DNA of 63,544 nt from Acinetobacter sp. A47 (GTDB lineage Bacteria; Pseudomonadota; Gammaproteobacteria; Pseudomonadales; Moraxellaceae), in contig NZ_JSUS01000016.1 in NCBI RefSeq assembly GCF_000805455.1, positions 1-63,544 of the forward strand, written 5' to 3'. The position numbers were made by a program, and so were the translations under genes. Below, piece after piece: positions 24,983-34,538 of the stretch (positions are counted from its first letter, which is position 1; each line of letters begins with the position of its first letter). The notes beneath the pieces were generated by a model. The model had not been told where the DNA came from and ran no database searches. It saw nothing but the letters and a program-made list of their open reading frames with translations.

Positions 24983-25441
24983 TTAAAAGGTATCGGCAAC
25001 ATACATTTTAATCAACTCACCGTCATCATCCTCAACCAGGGTCAGAAACGCCCAGCCACACTTTTCATAGAACAGACTCAGATCAGTGATCAAATATAGC
25101 TTTTTATATCCATAATTTTTCATATCGTGTCGGGCGAAGTCTAACAGCTGTCTGGCAAACTGCCGATTTCGATAAGGCTGTTCAACAAATAAGGCACATA
25201 AGTTTGGTGCCAGATCCTTGCGGTCATGAAAGTCATTATCAATCACGCCTGCACCCGCAATAATGTGCTGCCTGTCATCCAGCATCACATACCACTGCGG
25301 AATCCCCTCCTGCTGTTCAATCGAGAGCTGTATGCTGTCACGATAGGCCTCAACAGCAATCCCCCATTTCTGTGCAAACCAGTTCGCTGCCTGCTCTGAC
25401 AGCTCAGGGGATTCGGCCAGCTTGATTATCTTCATCAACAT
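24983..25441 (-). CDS. GNAT-family N-acetyltransferase
   Basis: A 152-residue acetyltransferase. Motif A, which binds acetyl-CoA, is seen as LCALFVEQPYRNRQFARQLL, with the Q/R-x-x-x-G/A turn in degenerate form (RNRQFA). The C-terminal KKLYLITDLSLFYEKCGW is the usual beta5-alpha4 segment, with Tyr as possible general acid. The substrate is unknown. It is a single gene transcribed away from the VOC gene; start at ATG 25441, with an alternative at the third codon. Confidence 0.75.
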   Translation of the reverse strand: MLMKIIKLAESPELSEQAANWFAQKWGIAVEAYRDSIQLSIEQQEGIPQWYVMLDDRQHIIAGAGVIDNDFHDRKDLAPNLCALFVEQPYRNRQFARQLLDFARHDMKNYGYKKLYLITDLSLFYEKCGWAFLTLVEDDDGELIKMYVADTF

Positions 25442-25593
25442 TTAATCCATCTCATCTATGCCAGTTACGCAAACCAGACTTGCTGGCAGGTTGGCAACAA
25501 CAACACCCGCATCGGCATTTACATAACTCTTGAACAATCTCATTACGGCAGTCTTTAGAATAAACCAAACCCCATAAGGAACAGGCAATAAAA

Positions 25594-25974
25594 ATGAAAA
25601 ATACGGTCACTTATTTTGAAATTCAGTCCTCCAACCCTCAACGCGACGTCCATTTTTATCAGGCTGTCTTTGGCTGGCATTTTGAAAAAGTGGAAGGCCT
25701 GCCAATTGAATATTACCGGATTGAAACTGAAGGCATTCACGGCGGCTTACTGCAACGTCCAGTGGCGACTCCACCCACAGGATGCGGGACCAATGCCTTT
25801 ACCTGCACCATAGAAGTCGAAAACTTTGATGAAACAGCAGCTAAAATTCTTAGCCTCGGCGGCATTGTGGCAATGGATAAATTCGCAATCCCGAACCGTT
25901 GCTGGCAGGGCTATTTTCTTGATTCTGATCATAATACTTTTGGTATTTGTGAAATCGATGAAAAGGCCGTATAA
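25594..25974 (+). CDS. VOC/glyoxalase-family protein
   Basis: A 126-residue protein of the vicinal oxygen chelate fold: a first beta-alpha-beta module (VTYFEIQSSNPQRDVHFYQA, then VFGWHFEK) and a second one (CTIEVENFDETAAKILSLGG, then GYFLDSDHNTFGICE). The terminal Glu and the His/Glu of the first strands are the usual metal ligands. Members include glyoxalases, dioxygenases and resistance proteins; the reaction here is unknown. The following SMI1-like gene lies 31 bases downstream on the same strand. Confidence 0.75.
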   Translation: MKNTVTYFEIQSSNPQRDVHFYQAVFGWHFEKVEGLPIEYYRIETEGIHGGLLQRPVATPPTGCGTNAFTCTIEVENFDETAAKILSLGGIVAMDKFAIPNRCWQGYFLDSDHNTFGICEIDEKAV

Positions 25975-26005
25975 ATGAATGACCGATTTTTATTGAGAGA
26001 TCACA

Positions 26006-26392
26006 ATGCCTTTTCCAGTTGCAGAAGAATATATTATAGCGGCGGAAAATGAATTACAGCTTATATTTCCCCAAGCATTCAAAAACAAAATGATTGAGGA
26101 AAATGGCGGTGAATTATTCATCGCAGATGATTATTGGCAGATCTTTCCTTTTTTTGATGAGTCCACTCCAAAAAGAAAAATACGTACATGTAATCATATT
26201 GTGAGAGAAACTAAGCTCGCAAGAACATGGGATGGATTTCCAGATTCTGCAATTGCGTTTGCTCAAAATGATTGTGGCGATTATTTAATTTTTCTTCCTG
26301 AGCCTTTCAACTCCAATGTTTTATCAGAATCTGTCTATGTTTGGTTTCATGAAACTCATCAAGTCGAACAAATCACTAATCCATTATTTTAA
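26006..26392 (+). CDS. SMI1/KNR4-family protein
   Basis: A 128-residue protein with the SMI1/KNR4 (SUKH) layout: an N-terminal helix (AEEYIIAAENELQLIFPQAF), the KMIEENGGELFIADDYWQIF strand-turn, and NDCGDYLIFLPE near residue 92, where the G-D-Y-L motif is diagnostic. SUKH proteins are frequent immunity proteins against polymorphic or contact-dependent toxins, though stand-alone members exist. No toxin gene is adjacent. Confidence 0.75.
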   Translation: MPFPVAEEYIIAAENELQLIFPQAFKNKMIEENGGELFIADDYWQIFPFFDESTPKRKIRTCNHIVRETKLARTWDGFPDSAIAFAQNDCGDYLIFLPEPFNSNVLSESVYVWFHETHQVEQITNPLF

Positions 26393-26399
26393 AATATGA

Positions 26400-27182
26400 T
26401 TAATGCCCCTTAAACTGCGGCGGACGTTTTTCTAACATGGCACGGACGCCCTCCTGGGCATCTTGCGATTCAAACAGCGGCATCAGATAATGGTTCATCT
26501 TTTCAAATGCCGCCGTCTGCCCTTGAGTTAGCGCATCAGTTGCAGAAGCCAGCAGCGCCTGTACCGCAAGTGGCGCAGCAATACAAATCTCTTTGGCAAT
26601 TTCAATGGCCCGCTGCAACTGTTGACCATTTTCCACAATCTCGGAAATCAGGTTGAGTTGATCTGCCGTTTTCGCATCAAACGTTTTGCCGGTTAATAAA
26701 TAGGGCATGGCTTTTTGCCATCCTGCAGCCTGCACAAAGCGCACCGTTGCCCCACCAAATGGCATGATGCCACGTAACACTTCAAGCTGACCAAAGATGG
26801 TATTTTCGCTGGCAATCACCACATCGGCATTGAGCATCAACTCAACTCCGGCGGTATAACAGAATCCCTGTACCGCGACGACCACAGGTTTGCTTCGATG
26901 CCGGCCCGCTGTTCCCCACGGGTTAATTTGTTGTTCCGCAAAATTAAAAATGCCTTCGGATAGTTTCGGTTGTAACTCGACCAGATCCAGGCCTGCTGTA
27001 AAGTGATCGCCATGTGCGAAAATCACGGCACAGCGGAGTTCAGGATCATGTTCATATTCGGTTAACGCCAATGACAAGTCCTGAATCATATGGCTATCAA
27101 AGGCATTGCGTTTTTCTACACGGTCCAGCCCAATCAACATGATCTGATCCTGCACTTCACGGCTTACTTTACCCCAGCTCAT
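26400..27182 (-). CDS. Enoyl-CoA hydratase/isomerase (crotonase) family protein
   Basis: About 260 residues from the ATG at 27182, which has GAGGG at good spacing; the frame runs further to 27248. The crotonase oxyanion-hole segments are HGDHFTAGLDLVEL and VQGFCYTAGVELMLNADVVI. The first catalytic Glu position reads FGQLEVLRGIMPFGGA, with Glu in QLE. It probably acts on an acyl-CoA in beta-oxidation or a related route. The C-terminus KRPPQFKGH is the usual ending. Confidence 0.85.
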   Translation of the reverse strand: MSWGKVSREVQDQIMLIGLDRVEKRNAFDSHMIQDLSLALTEYEHDPELRCAVIFAHGDHFTAGLDLVELQPKLSEGIFNFAEQQINPWGTAGRHRSKPVVVAVQGFCYTAGVELMLNADVVIASENTIFGQLEVLRGIMPFGGATVRFVQAAGWQKAMPYLLTGKTFDAKTADQLNLISEIVENGQQLQRAIEIAKEICIAAPLAVQALLASATDALTQGQTAAFEKMNHYLMPLFESQDAQEGVRAMLEKRPPQFKGH

Positions 27183-27344
27183 TTTTATGCCCTCTTTTTT
27201 CAACCATGACTTTATTCTCAAACTAGAGCATCGTTTAAAAATGATCAAGCTGTCTCATGTATTGTTTTTCTGCCAGAACAGACGCTCCTTTCTGCGTCAA
27301 TCCATGCTACCTTATCCGGGTTCATTCCATTTTTAGATTCATCT

Positions 27345-28595
27345 ATGACTGTGCGTTTTTTTCATACTTCTGACTGGCATCTGGGACAATTCTTCTATCA
27401 TCATTCCCGCCATTATGAACATGAACAATTTCTGGCATGGTTACTGGAGCAGATTAAACAGAAACAACCGCATGCCTTGCTGATTGCAGGTGATATCTTT
27501 GATGTGATTAACCCAAGCTCACAGGCACAAAAACAGCTCTACCAGTTTCTTGCCGATGCCCATGAACTCGCACCACACATGCAAACGCTCATGATTGCAG
27601 GCAACCACGATTCGGGCTACCGAATTGAACAGGTTGAGCCATTATTGGCCAAATACAATGCCAAAACGGTCGGGGTAATTCGCTGGAAAGAAGATAAAAC
27701 ACTCGATCTGGAACGTTTAATCTTGCCGATTTATGACGAGCAAAAACAGGTAGTGGCATGGTGTATTGCCCTGCCCTTCTTGCGTTCCGCCGAAATCACG
27801 GGCTTTAATGAACACACCACCAATAGCCACAATGCCATTGCTTATTTACATCAGCAATTAATCGAAGAAGCCAAACGGCGCAAGACCGATCAGCAGGCCT
27901 TGATCCTGATGTCACATGCACATATGCAAGGCGGCGAAACCTCAGACTCGGAACGCCCGATTATTATTGGCAATGAAGAGGCTCTGTCTACCAGCCTGTT
28001 TGATGACAGCATCGATTATGTTGCGCTGGGCCATTTACATAAACCGCAAAAGGTACAGCATCCACATATTCGTTATAGCGGCTCTCCGATTCCGCTGTCC
28101 TTTAGTGAAATCAATTATAAACATCAAGTGGTTGAGGTCACGATTGACCCGGCCCAAGCAGAGCACAGACTGGGTTTTGAAGCCTTGGTCGTGCCACGAA
28201 GTATTCAGCTGCATAAAATTAAGGATGAACTTGCAGCGGTCATGCAGCAGCTTAAAAACCTGCCCAGTGGCCCTATTGAAAATATCGAGCATCGTGAATA
28301 TGTCGATATTGAATATCATACCGCAACGCCGCCACAGCCGAATTTAAGGCAACAATTTGAAGATGCGCTGCCAAAAGACCGCTATCGACTGGTGCGGATT
28401 TCCAGACAATATCTGTCCAGTGAGAGCCATGCCGAAAGCAAGCAAACTATCAGTCTGGAGCCACCTACGCCCGAAAAACTGTTCCAGCAAATCTGGGAGA
28501 AAAAAGGCTATCACGCCGATGACGAGGTACATAAAGATTTCCTGAGTCTGGTGGCTGAGGCACAAAAAAAACTTGAAGATGACCAGACTGCTTAA
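27345..28595 (+). CDS. sbcD: SbcD nuclease subunit (Mre11 homologue)
   Basis: A 416-residue calcineurin-like phosphoesterase, partner of SbcC in the ATP-dependent nuclease that opens hairpins and cuts protein-blocked DNA ends. Metal motifs appear in order: SDWHLGQ (8-14), AGDIFDV (about 46), AGNHDSG (about 86), MSHAHMQGG (about 189) and GHLHKPQ (about 230), with YSGSPIPLSFSE next. The C-terminal capping domain is followed by an acidic tail. sbcC starts 9 bases after the stop. Confidence 0.95.
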   Translation: MTVRFFHTSDWHLGQFFYHHSRHYEHEQFLAWLLEQIKQKQPHALLIAGDIFDVINPSSQAQKQLYQFLADAHELAPHMQTLMIAGNHDSGYRIEQVEPLLAKYNAKTVGVIRWKEDKTLDLERLILPIYDEQKQVVAWCIALPFLRSAEITGFNEHTTNSHNAIAYLHQQLIEEAKRRKTDQQALILMSHAHMQGGETSDSERPIIIGNEEALSTSLFDDSIDYVALGHLHKPQKVQHPHIRYSGSPIPLSFSEINYKHQVVEVTIDPAQAEHRLGFEALVVPRSIQLHKIKDELAAVMQQLKNLPSGPIENIEHREYVDIEYHTATPPQPNLRQQFEDALPKDRYRLVRISRQYLSSESHAESKQTISLEPPTPEKLFQQIWEKKGYHADDEVHKDFLSLVAEAQKKLEDDQTA

Positions 28596-28604
28596 GGAAC
28601 TGCC

Positions 28605-31600
28605 ATGAAAATTTTATCAATCCGGCTAAAAAATCTGGCGTCTCTGGCAGGTGAACATTTTATCGATTTTGAAAGCGAACCCTTGGCCAATGCAGGCCTG
28701 ATCGCCATTGTCGGCAAAACAGGTGCAGGCAAATCTACCATTTTAGATGCCATGTGTCTGGCCCTGTTTAATAAGATCCCCCGCCTCAAAGAAAGTGATG
28801 GCAAACTGCTGGATGTCGATGGTTCGGAGCTGCTGACCAACTCTCCCCTGACCGTTTTACGTCGCGGTACAGGCCACGGCTTTGCTGAGTTATGCTTTGT
28901 GGCACAAGACCAGAAGCACTATCAGGCGCGCTGGGAAATTAAACGCGCCCGTGAAAATGCCAGTGGAAAACTGCAAAGTGTGCAGCGCTCGCTCAAATGC
29001 CTGACCGATGGTGTGGTGATTGCAGATAAAACCAAAGCTGTTGAAAGCCATATCCAGCAAATCACCCAGCTTAGTTTTGAACAGTTTACCCGCGCCGTTT
29101 TACTGGCACAGTCCGAGGTCACTGCCTTTTTAAAGGCACGGGATACTGAACGTGGCGAATTACTGGAATATCTGACCAATTCAAGTATCTTTGCCAAAAT
29201 TGGACAACTGGCCTTTGAAAAAACCCGTGAAATGACCAACCAGCGTAAGCAGCTGGAAAATGTGCTTGGCCATATCGAAATTCGCTCGGATGAAGAAATT
29301 GCAGTCCTGCACAGCCAGTTTCAGCAACAGCAACAGCATGTGCAGCAACTTGAAAATGAACAGGCCCAACTGAAGCAGCAACAACAGTGGTTTGAACAGC
29401 AACAGCAACTGGCAAATGACCGTTTGGTCAAACAGCAACAGCATGATAGCCAGCTTCAGGCCCATGCGGCTTTGGCAACAGAGCGCCAGTTACTGGAACA
29501 GCTAGAGAGCTTTTCCGAAATTCGCCCTGTTGTTTTCCAGCAACAGCAGCTTCAAAAAAACCTGCAACAGCTTGAGCCACAGCTGCAACAGAAACAGCAA
29601 CATTTTGCTCAGCTGAGCACCCGGTTTGAGCAGGAAAAATTACGCTATACCCAGGCAGAAACTGCACTGCAACAGTTTCAAAATTTTGAGTTACAACATC
29701 AGCATGAATTGGCTCTGGTACGTAAATATGTACAGGAACGTGACTATATTGCAGAAGATTATAAAAAGACCAAAAGTAGACTGGCACATGTTGAAACCCA
29801 GCAACAACCTCTACTGCAACAGCAGCAACAGATTGAACAGCAGCTACAGCATATAGGTACACAACAAGTAACCTGTCTTGAGCAATTACAGCACAGCAGC
29901 CATTTCTCGGTTTTGGATAAGGGACTGCCTGCCCATGTCCAGCAGCTCCAACAGTTTATTCAACATTATCAAAAAGTTGAAAATACGCTCGGTAATATCC
30001 AACAGGCTCAGGCCAACCTGCAGCAAGATAAAAGCCAGCTGGAACAATTGATCGATCAGTTCGGTACCGCCCGGCAGATTGAGTCTACGCTGGAACACAA
30101 ACAGGCACAGAAAGAACAACTGTTGACCCGGCTCAACCAGCTGGATGTGATTCAACAAAAGTTGCAGCAGCATGTCCAATTCAACAATGAAGCCACACTG
30201 CTCCAGCACAGGTTAGATACCTTAGAGCAACAGCATCAACAGCTTGAACAAGCCACCCAACAAACCGAACATGAATTTCAGGCAGCCAAAAACGAGCGGG
30301 AAAAATTACAACACATCTTGCAACAACAACGCTTATTACATGCTGAAAATGTCGAACATCTACGTGCTGAACTGAAGCCAGGTGAAGCCTGTCTGGTCTG
30401 TGGCAGTACCGAGCATCCCTATCGCGAGGATGAAAGCCCGGTTTCCAAGGCCCTGTTCGCCTTGCAGCAACAACAGGAACAACAGGCCTTACAACAGGAA
30501 CAACAGTGTTTTCAGTTGTGGCAGCATACACAACAGCAATTTACCCAGCTGCAATCCGAGCGCAAGCAGCAACGGACAGCCTTGCAACAGGCTCATGAAA
30601 AATTAAATACGCAGCAGCAAGAATTACAGCAATATCTGACCCAAACGCAGATTCAACTTGATTTGAGTGCTGCACAACCGGAACTTGAAGTTTACTTGCA
30701 AGACTTATGCTCCCGATCATTACAGAACAAACAACAGCTTGAACAGGAGTTACAACAGCTCAGTCAGGCCAGCAAACAGCAGCTTCATTTAAACCAGTCC
30801 ATCCAGAACACCACCTATCAACTGGAAACCATCCTGCAATTGCAACAGCACATCCAGCATATTGTAGATTGTCTGGAGACCGCTGAAAAAACACGCTGGC
30901 TGCAACAGCCATTACCGCTATCGGAACAGCTTGTGCAACGTTTAAAACAACGCCTGCAACAACTCGAACAAAGCGATTTGCTAAACAAACAGCAAGAACA
31001 GCTCACCCAGCAGCTCAATTTATTCACATCAAATCTCAATAGTCTGGGCATGCAACACACTGAGCTGAACCAGCAATTGCAGGAGATTGCGCAAAAAGGC
31101 CAACAGAACAGTGAGGCTGCCCACCGGCTGATTCTGGCCATGACGGGCTCAGGCGAGCTCAAAGCCAATGAGTGGCTACAACAGCACGATCAGCAACGTC
31201 AGCAGGTGCAGCACCAATATCAGCAAGCCAAACAGCATTTTGAACAGGTACGGCATGACTTTGAGCAGCACAAGAATGAGCTGGAGCAACTCAAAGCCCA
31301 GCATCAGCACAATCAGCAAGCATTGACTCAATGCAAAAACGAAATTAGTGCATGGCTGACGCAGCACACCCAGTTTGAGGAGCTGCAGCTGAGTCAGTTG
31401 CTGGCCATTTCATCTACACAGGAACAGCAGATTCGCTTAACGCTGCAAAATGCAGAACGTGTCCTCAGCGAAGCTGCCTATGCGCTCAAAACTGCACAAC
31501 AGCAATTAAACCAGCATCAACAACACCAGCCTGATATCCAGCAGGAACAGCTGTCTGAGCTGATTCATTTAAATCAGGATAAACTGCAACAACAGCTTGA

Positions 31601-32201
31601 ACAACGCGATCAATATAAAGTCCAGCTGGAACTGCATCAGCAAAACCTTGCCAAGCAAAAGCAGTTTGCAGAGCAAATTCAACATATTCAGCAACAGGAA
31701 CATCGCTGGAATAAGATTTCCAGCCTGATTGGTGATTCTAAAGGTAAGGATTTCCGAGACTTGGCCCAGCAATATAATCTGGATATTTTGCTGGAATATG
31801 CCAATCAGCAACTGGCAATGCTATCGCAGCGTTACACCCTAAAGCGTCTGGATAACTCACTCAGTCTGGCGATTATCGACCATGATATGGATGGTGAAAC
31901 CCGTTCGGTAGCCTCGCTGTCCGGTGGAGAATCTTTCCTCACGGCCTTAGCGATTTCGCTGGCGATTGCCAATATGGCCTCCGGCTCCATGAAAATCGAA
32001 TCGCTGTTTATTGATGAAGGCTTTGGTACGCTAGATGCTTCATCCTTGCACATGGTCATGAATGCGCTGGATCAGCTACAAAGCCAGGGCCGTAAGGTGA
32101 TTTTAATCTCGCATATTCAGGAAATGCACGAACGGATTCCTGTACAGATTCAGGTTCAACCTGTCGGCTCAGGCTCCAGCCGGATTGAAGTGGTGAGTTA
32201 G
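28605..32201 (+). CDS. sbcC: SbcC ATPase (Rad50 homologue), extremely Gln-rich
   Basis: A 1198-residue SMC-like ATPase. Walker A GKTGAGKST is at residues 37-45, the Q-loop region at QFTRAVLLAQSEVTAFL, the zinc hook CLVCGSTEHPY at about 595, the ABC signature SLSGGESFLTALAISLA at about 1103 and Walker B SLFIDEGFGTLDASSL at about 1134. Between them are two long coiled coils with very high glutamine content (runs such as QQQQHVQQLENEQ), much above E. coli SbcC. The stop codon lies inside the terminator stem. Together with SbcD it forms the end-processing nuclease. Confidence 0.95.
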   Translation: MKILSIRLKNLASLAGEHFIDFESEPLANAGLIAIVGKTGAGKSTILDAMCLALFNKIPRLKESDGKLLDVDGSELLTNSPLTVLRRGTGHGFAELCFVAQDQKHYQARWEIKRARENASGKLQSVQRSLKCLTDGVVIADKTKAVESHIQQITQLSFEQFTRAVLLAQSEVTAFLKARDTERGELLEYLTNSSIFAKIGQLAFEKTREMTNQRKQLENVLGHIEIRSDEEIAVLHSQFQQQQQHVQQLENEQAQLKQQQQWFEQQQQLANDRLVKQQQHDSQLQAHAALATERQLLEQLESFSEIRPVVFQQQQLQKNLQQLEPQLQQKQQHFAQLSTRFEQEKLRYTQAETALQQFQNFELQHQHELALVRKYVQERDYIAEDYKKTKSRLAHVETQQQPLLQQQQQIEQQLQHIGTQQVTCLEQLQHSSHFSVLDKGLPAHVQQLQQFIQHYQKVENTLGNIQQAQANLQQDKSQLEQLIDQFGTARQIESTLEHKQAQKEQLLTRLNQLDVIQQKLQQHVQFNNEATLLQHRLDTLEQQHQQLEQATQQTEHEFQAAKNEREKLQHILQQQRLLHAENVEHLRAELKPGEACLVCGSTEHPYREDESPVSKALFALQQQQEQQALQQEQQCFQLWQHTQQQFTQLQSERKQQRTALQQAHEKLNTQQQELQQYLTQTQIQLDLSAAQPELEVYLQDLCSRSLQNKQQLEQELQQLSQASKQQLHLNQSIQNTTYQLETILQLQQHIQHIVDCLETAEKTRWLQQPLPLSEQLVQRLKQRLQQLEQSDLLNKQQEQLTQQLNLFTSNLNSLGMQHTELNQQLQEIAQKGQQNSEAAHRLILAMTGSGELKANEWLQQHDQQRQQVQHQYQQAKQHFEQVRHDFEQHKNELEQLKAQHQHNQQALTQCKNEISAWLTQHTQFEELQLSQLLAISSTQEQQIRLTLQNAERVLSEAAYALKTAQQQLNQHQQHQPDIQQEQLSELIHLNQDKLQQQLEQRDQYKVQLELHQQNLAKQKQFAEQIQHIQQQEHRWNKISSLIGDSKGKDFRDLAQQYNLDILLEYANQQLAMLSQRYTLKRLDNSLSLAIIDHDMDGETRSVASLSGGESFLTALAISLAIANMASGSMKIESLFIDEGFGTLDASSLHMVMNALDQLQSQGRKVILISHIQEMHERIPVQIQVQPVGSGSSRIEVVS

Positions 32202-32217
32202 GCAACTCACCTTTTTT
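32192..32217 (+). terminator. Terminator overlapping the sbcC stop codon
   Basis: GGTGAGTT-AGGC-AACTCACC followed by TTTTTT; the TAG stop of sbcC occupies the end of the left arm and the loop. Confidence 0.8.
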
Positions 32218-32222
32218 ATGGT

Positions 32223-32618
32223 CTAGATCTTGTCATACTCCGCTTGCATCTGGTCACAATACGTCTTCATTTCAAGCACGGACTTTTGAAAGCCGTCTAG
32301 CGTCGCATCAAAACCTGGATATTCCTTTGCAAACTCCTGATCAAACTGTTTCTTATATTTTTTATTATTATTAAACATCTTCACAATTTCTTGCTGATTA
32401 ACACATGTCCAGTGCGCGTTCGATACATTTTCCTCATCAGAACCCTCTTCATGTTCTTCTGTCAGTTTTGCAATCAGAAACAGGAAGGTTTCTTTAAAAT
32501 CCTGATAACTTTTATGTTCAGAAATAACAGCCTTTTCCATTTCAGGTACCGGATTTGCTAAAACCGGAGCACACGGCATGACCATCAAAACGGCCAGTAT
32601 ATATTTCATCATCTTCAT
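32223..32618 (-). CDS. Hypothetical periplasmic protein
   Basis: A 131-residue protein with a signal peptide (MKMMKYILAVLMVMPCAPVLA, cleavage before NPVPE). The mature part is charged and helical, with acidic EEHEEGSDEEN, two Cys (HWTCVNQQ and MKTYCDQM) that could form a disulfide, and KKYKKQFDQEFAKEYPGFDA. I do not recognise the family. It ends 5 bases after the sbcC terminator T-run, so the two genes are convergent. Confidence 0.6.
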   Translation of the reverse strand: MKMMKYILAVLMVMPCAPVLANPVPEMEKAVISEHKSYQDFKETFLFLIAKLTEEHEEGSDEENVSNAHWTCVNQQEIVKMFNNNKKYKKQFDQEFAKEYPGFDATLDGFQKSVLEMKTYCDQMQAEYDKI

Positions 32619-32804
32619 TTATATTCCCAAGTGTTGTGTCGTTGTGTTATGAAGTCAGGGAGCACTGCAAGCGCGCTCCTTCTGTTTATAAATGGAATGT
32701 TCATCCGGGTTCTAACATTCAAAGCAGCTCAGGACAGCGCTTTGGTATTATAGAAACCCTGCCTAGTCCGATGTCTTGAATATTAATACCCCAGCTCTCC
32801 GGCT

Positions 32805-33542
32805 TTAATTCCGGTCTGCCGGAAAGGCCTTCGGTGGCGGGGCATATTTAGATGGCTTTTGCTCTTGGGCTGCCTCTGTTGATTTTGCTGATTCAACCTG
32901 ATAAATCACGGTCCCGATCACCCCGGTATTCTGGATTGAACCATGATCAGAATTGGCCGCATAGGCATCTTCTGGCTGACTAAAGGTAAAAGAAGCAACA
33001 GCCTTATCACTCTTACGGAAGCCTTCAATGCTAAGCTCACGATGAGGGGATAAAATATAACCGGCATTACTACGTGAAGCAGCGCGTCCATTGAGAACAT
33101 CAATACCGTCCACACTAGCGACCACTTCATAGGTATGATCGCTATGATTTTCATATTTTAATTGATAGCTTTGTCCCGCCTGACCTGAAAGATAGTAGTT
33201 CTGGCCATCACGGAATAAAGCCAGAGGCTGTTTTGCATCATCAATCACTGAAAAACTGATTTTGCCTGCTGCCAATGAAATACTGTTGACCATTTTGCCT
33301 TGATACTGCTTGTTGGCATAACGGACCTGTGTTTCTGCAATCGGCTGTTCAGACAAACGGCTGAGATTGACCTCGGTCACCTGTGAACTGATCTCATCGC
33401 CCCATTTGGTACCCAGTTTTTCGTCTACACTCACCTGAGCATTACTGTCGGCAGATTCTGCAGCAACATCATCTTCTTTATTACTACAGGCAGCTAAAAA
33501 TAAGCATAACAACAAAGAAATTAAAAAATAGAAATTTTTCAT
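32805..33542 (-). CDS. Hypothetical lipoprotein
   Basis: From the ATG at 33542 (AGGA eleven bases upstream) the protein begins MKNFYFLISLLLCLFLAACS, a textbook lipoprotein signal with lipobox LAAC. The frame extends to 33605, but the longer start would hide the signal. The mature ~225 residues contain beta-rich segments (VVASVDGIDVLNGRAAS and SIEGFRKSDKAVASF) and a Pro-rich end (KYAPPPKAFPADRN). No family name can be given. Asp at +4 or later and Ser at +2 suggest the outer membrane. Confidence 0.65.
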   Translation of the reverse strand: MKNFYFLISLLLCLFLAACSNKEDDVAAESADSNAQVSVDEKLGTKWGDEISSQVTEVNLSRLSEQPIAETQVRYANKQYQGKMVNSISLAAGKISFSVIDDAKQPLALFRDGQNYYLSGQAGQSYQLKYENHSDHTYEVVASVDGIDVLNGRAASRSNAGYILSPHRELSIEGFRKSDKAVASFTFSQPEDAYAANSDHGSIQNTGVIGTVIYQVESAKSTEAAQEQKPSKYAPPPKAFPADRN

Positions 33543-33724
33543 TTTAAACATGATCCTGAATTCGGTTTTTATCGTTGTAAAACTAGCGTTATGCAGCCCA
33601 GCCATTATTTACTGAGCTACATAAGCAAATTATTTTAAAATATCCGGTTTAAATAGACAGCCGCTATATTTTATATAATGACGAACTGTTTTTATACCTG
33701 CTGGTCAAAAAGCCATGAATTTGA

Positions 33725-34411
33725 TTATGTCGTATAATCCCTTGCGCCAAACAATGCTGTCCCGATCCTGACCATGGTCGAACCTGCTGCAATCGCAGCC
33801 TCTAAGTCAGCCGACATCCCCATACTCAAGGTATCCCAGTCTTGAGGTTGTGTATGCAAGGATTTCACCTGATCAAATAGTGCTTGGGCAGTTGTAAATG
33901 CCGCATGATTGTCAGGCGCAGGAATCACCATCAAGCCACGTAAACGGATATGGGGAAGCTGGCTGATCTGCTGCACCAGTTCAGCCACTTGTTCGGGCTG
34001 ACAACCATCTTTTGAATCCTGCCCGTCAATATTCACTTGCAAACAGATATTCAGCGGTACTTGTGACGCCAGACGCTGACCAGATAAGCGCTCGGCAATA
34101 ATCAAACGGTCAACTCCATGCACCCAGTCAAATTTTTCAGCCAGATGCTTGGTTTTATTACGCTGTACATGACCAATAAAATGCCATTCAATCTCTAAAT
34201 CCTGTAACGCTTCTATTTTTTCCAAGGCTTCCTGTAAATAGTTTTCACCAAAACATCGCTGTCCAGCCTCATGCATGTCCCGAAGACGTTCAGCAGGATG
34301 AGTCTTGGAAACGGCCAGCAATTGTACAGTCGCAGGATCACGCTGAACGCGCTGGCAGGCGTGTTCTATTTGATTTAAAACAGTTTGGCGGGATTGTTGC
34401 GATTGATTCAT
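33725..34411 (-). CDS. yggS: YggS/PROSC pyridoxal-phosphate homeostasis protein
   Basis: A 228-residue PLP-binding alanine-racemase-fold protein; start at the ATG at 34411 (MNQSQQ), though the frame opens at 34426. The PLP lysine is in LLAVSKTHPAE (about residue 38); GENYLQEALEK, WHFIGHVQRNK and LSMGMSADLEAAI are highly conserved in the family, and S-M-G-M-S binds the phosphate. It keeps free PLP in check. It is divergent from pilT, the usual arrangement in gamma-proteobacteria such as Pseudomonas. Confidence 0.93.
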   Translation of the reverse strand: MNQSQQSRQTVLNQIEHACQRVQRDPATVQLLAVSKTHPAERLRDMHEAGQRCFGENYLQEALEKIEALQDLEIEWHFIGHVQRNKTKHLAEKFDWVHGVDRLIIAERLSGQRLASQVPLNICLQVNIDGQDSKDGCQPEQVAELVQQISQLPHIRLRGLMVIPAPDNHAAFTTAQALFDQVKSLHTQPQDWDTLSMGMSADLEAAIAAGSTMVRIGTALFGARDYTT

Positions 34412-34538
34412 TGACACAGTTCTCATTTACGAAATGTTTTTTTGCTTTCCCATTCTCTAAGGTGTTGGTAAGCCGGAATGAAAGCCTTATATTATTCTAC
34501 AAAATAATGAGACTTTTTGAGTTTGTTTCGGGGAAATT

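Noticed and set aside
24764..25099. Plus-strand frame of 111 codons near the GNAT gene
   Set aside because: It runs through a strong terminator and then opposite the GNAT coding region. It has no ribosome site.
29119..31811. Many long antisense frames across sbcC
   Set aside because: They are shadows of the repetitive CAG/CAA codons and lack ribosome sites.
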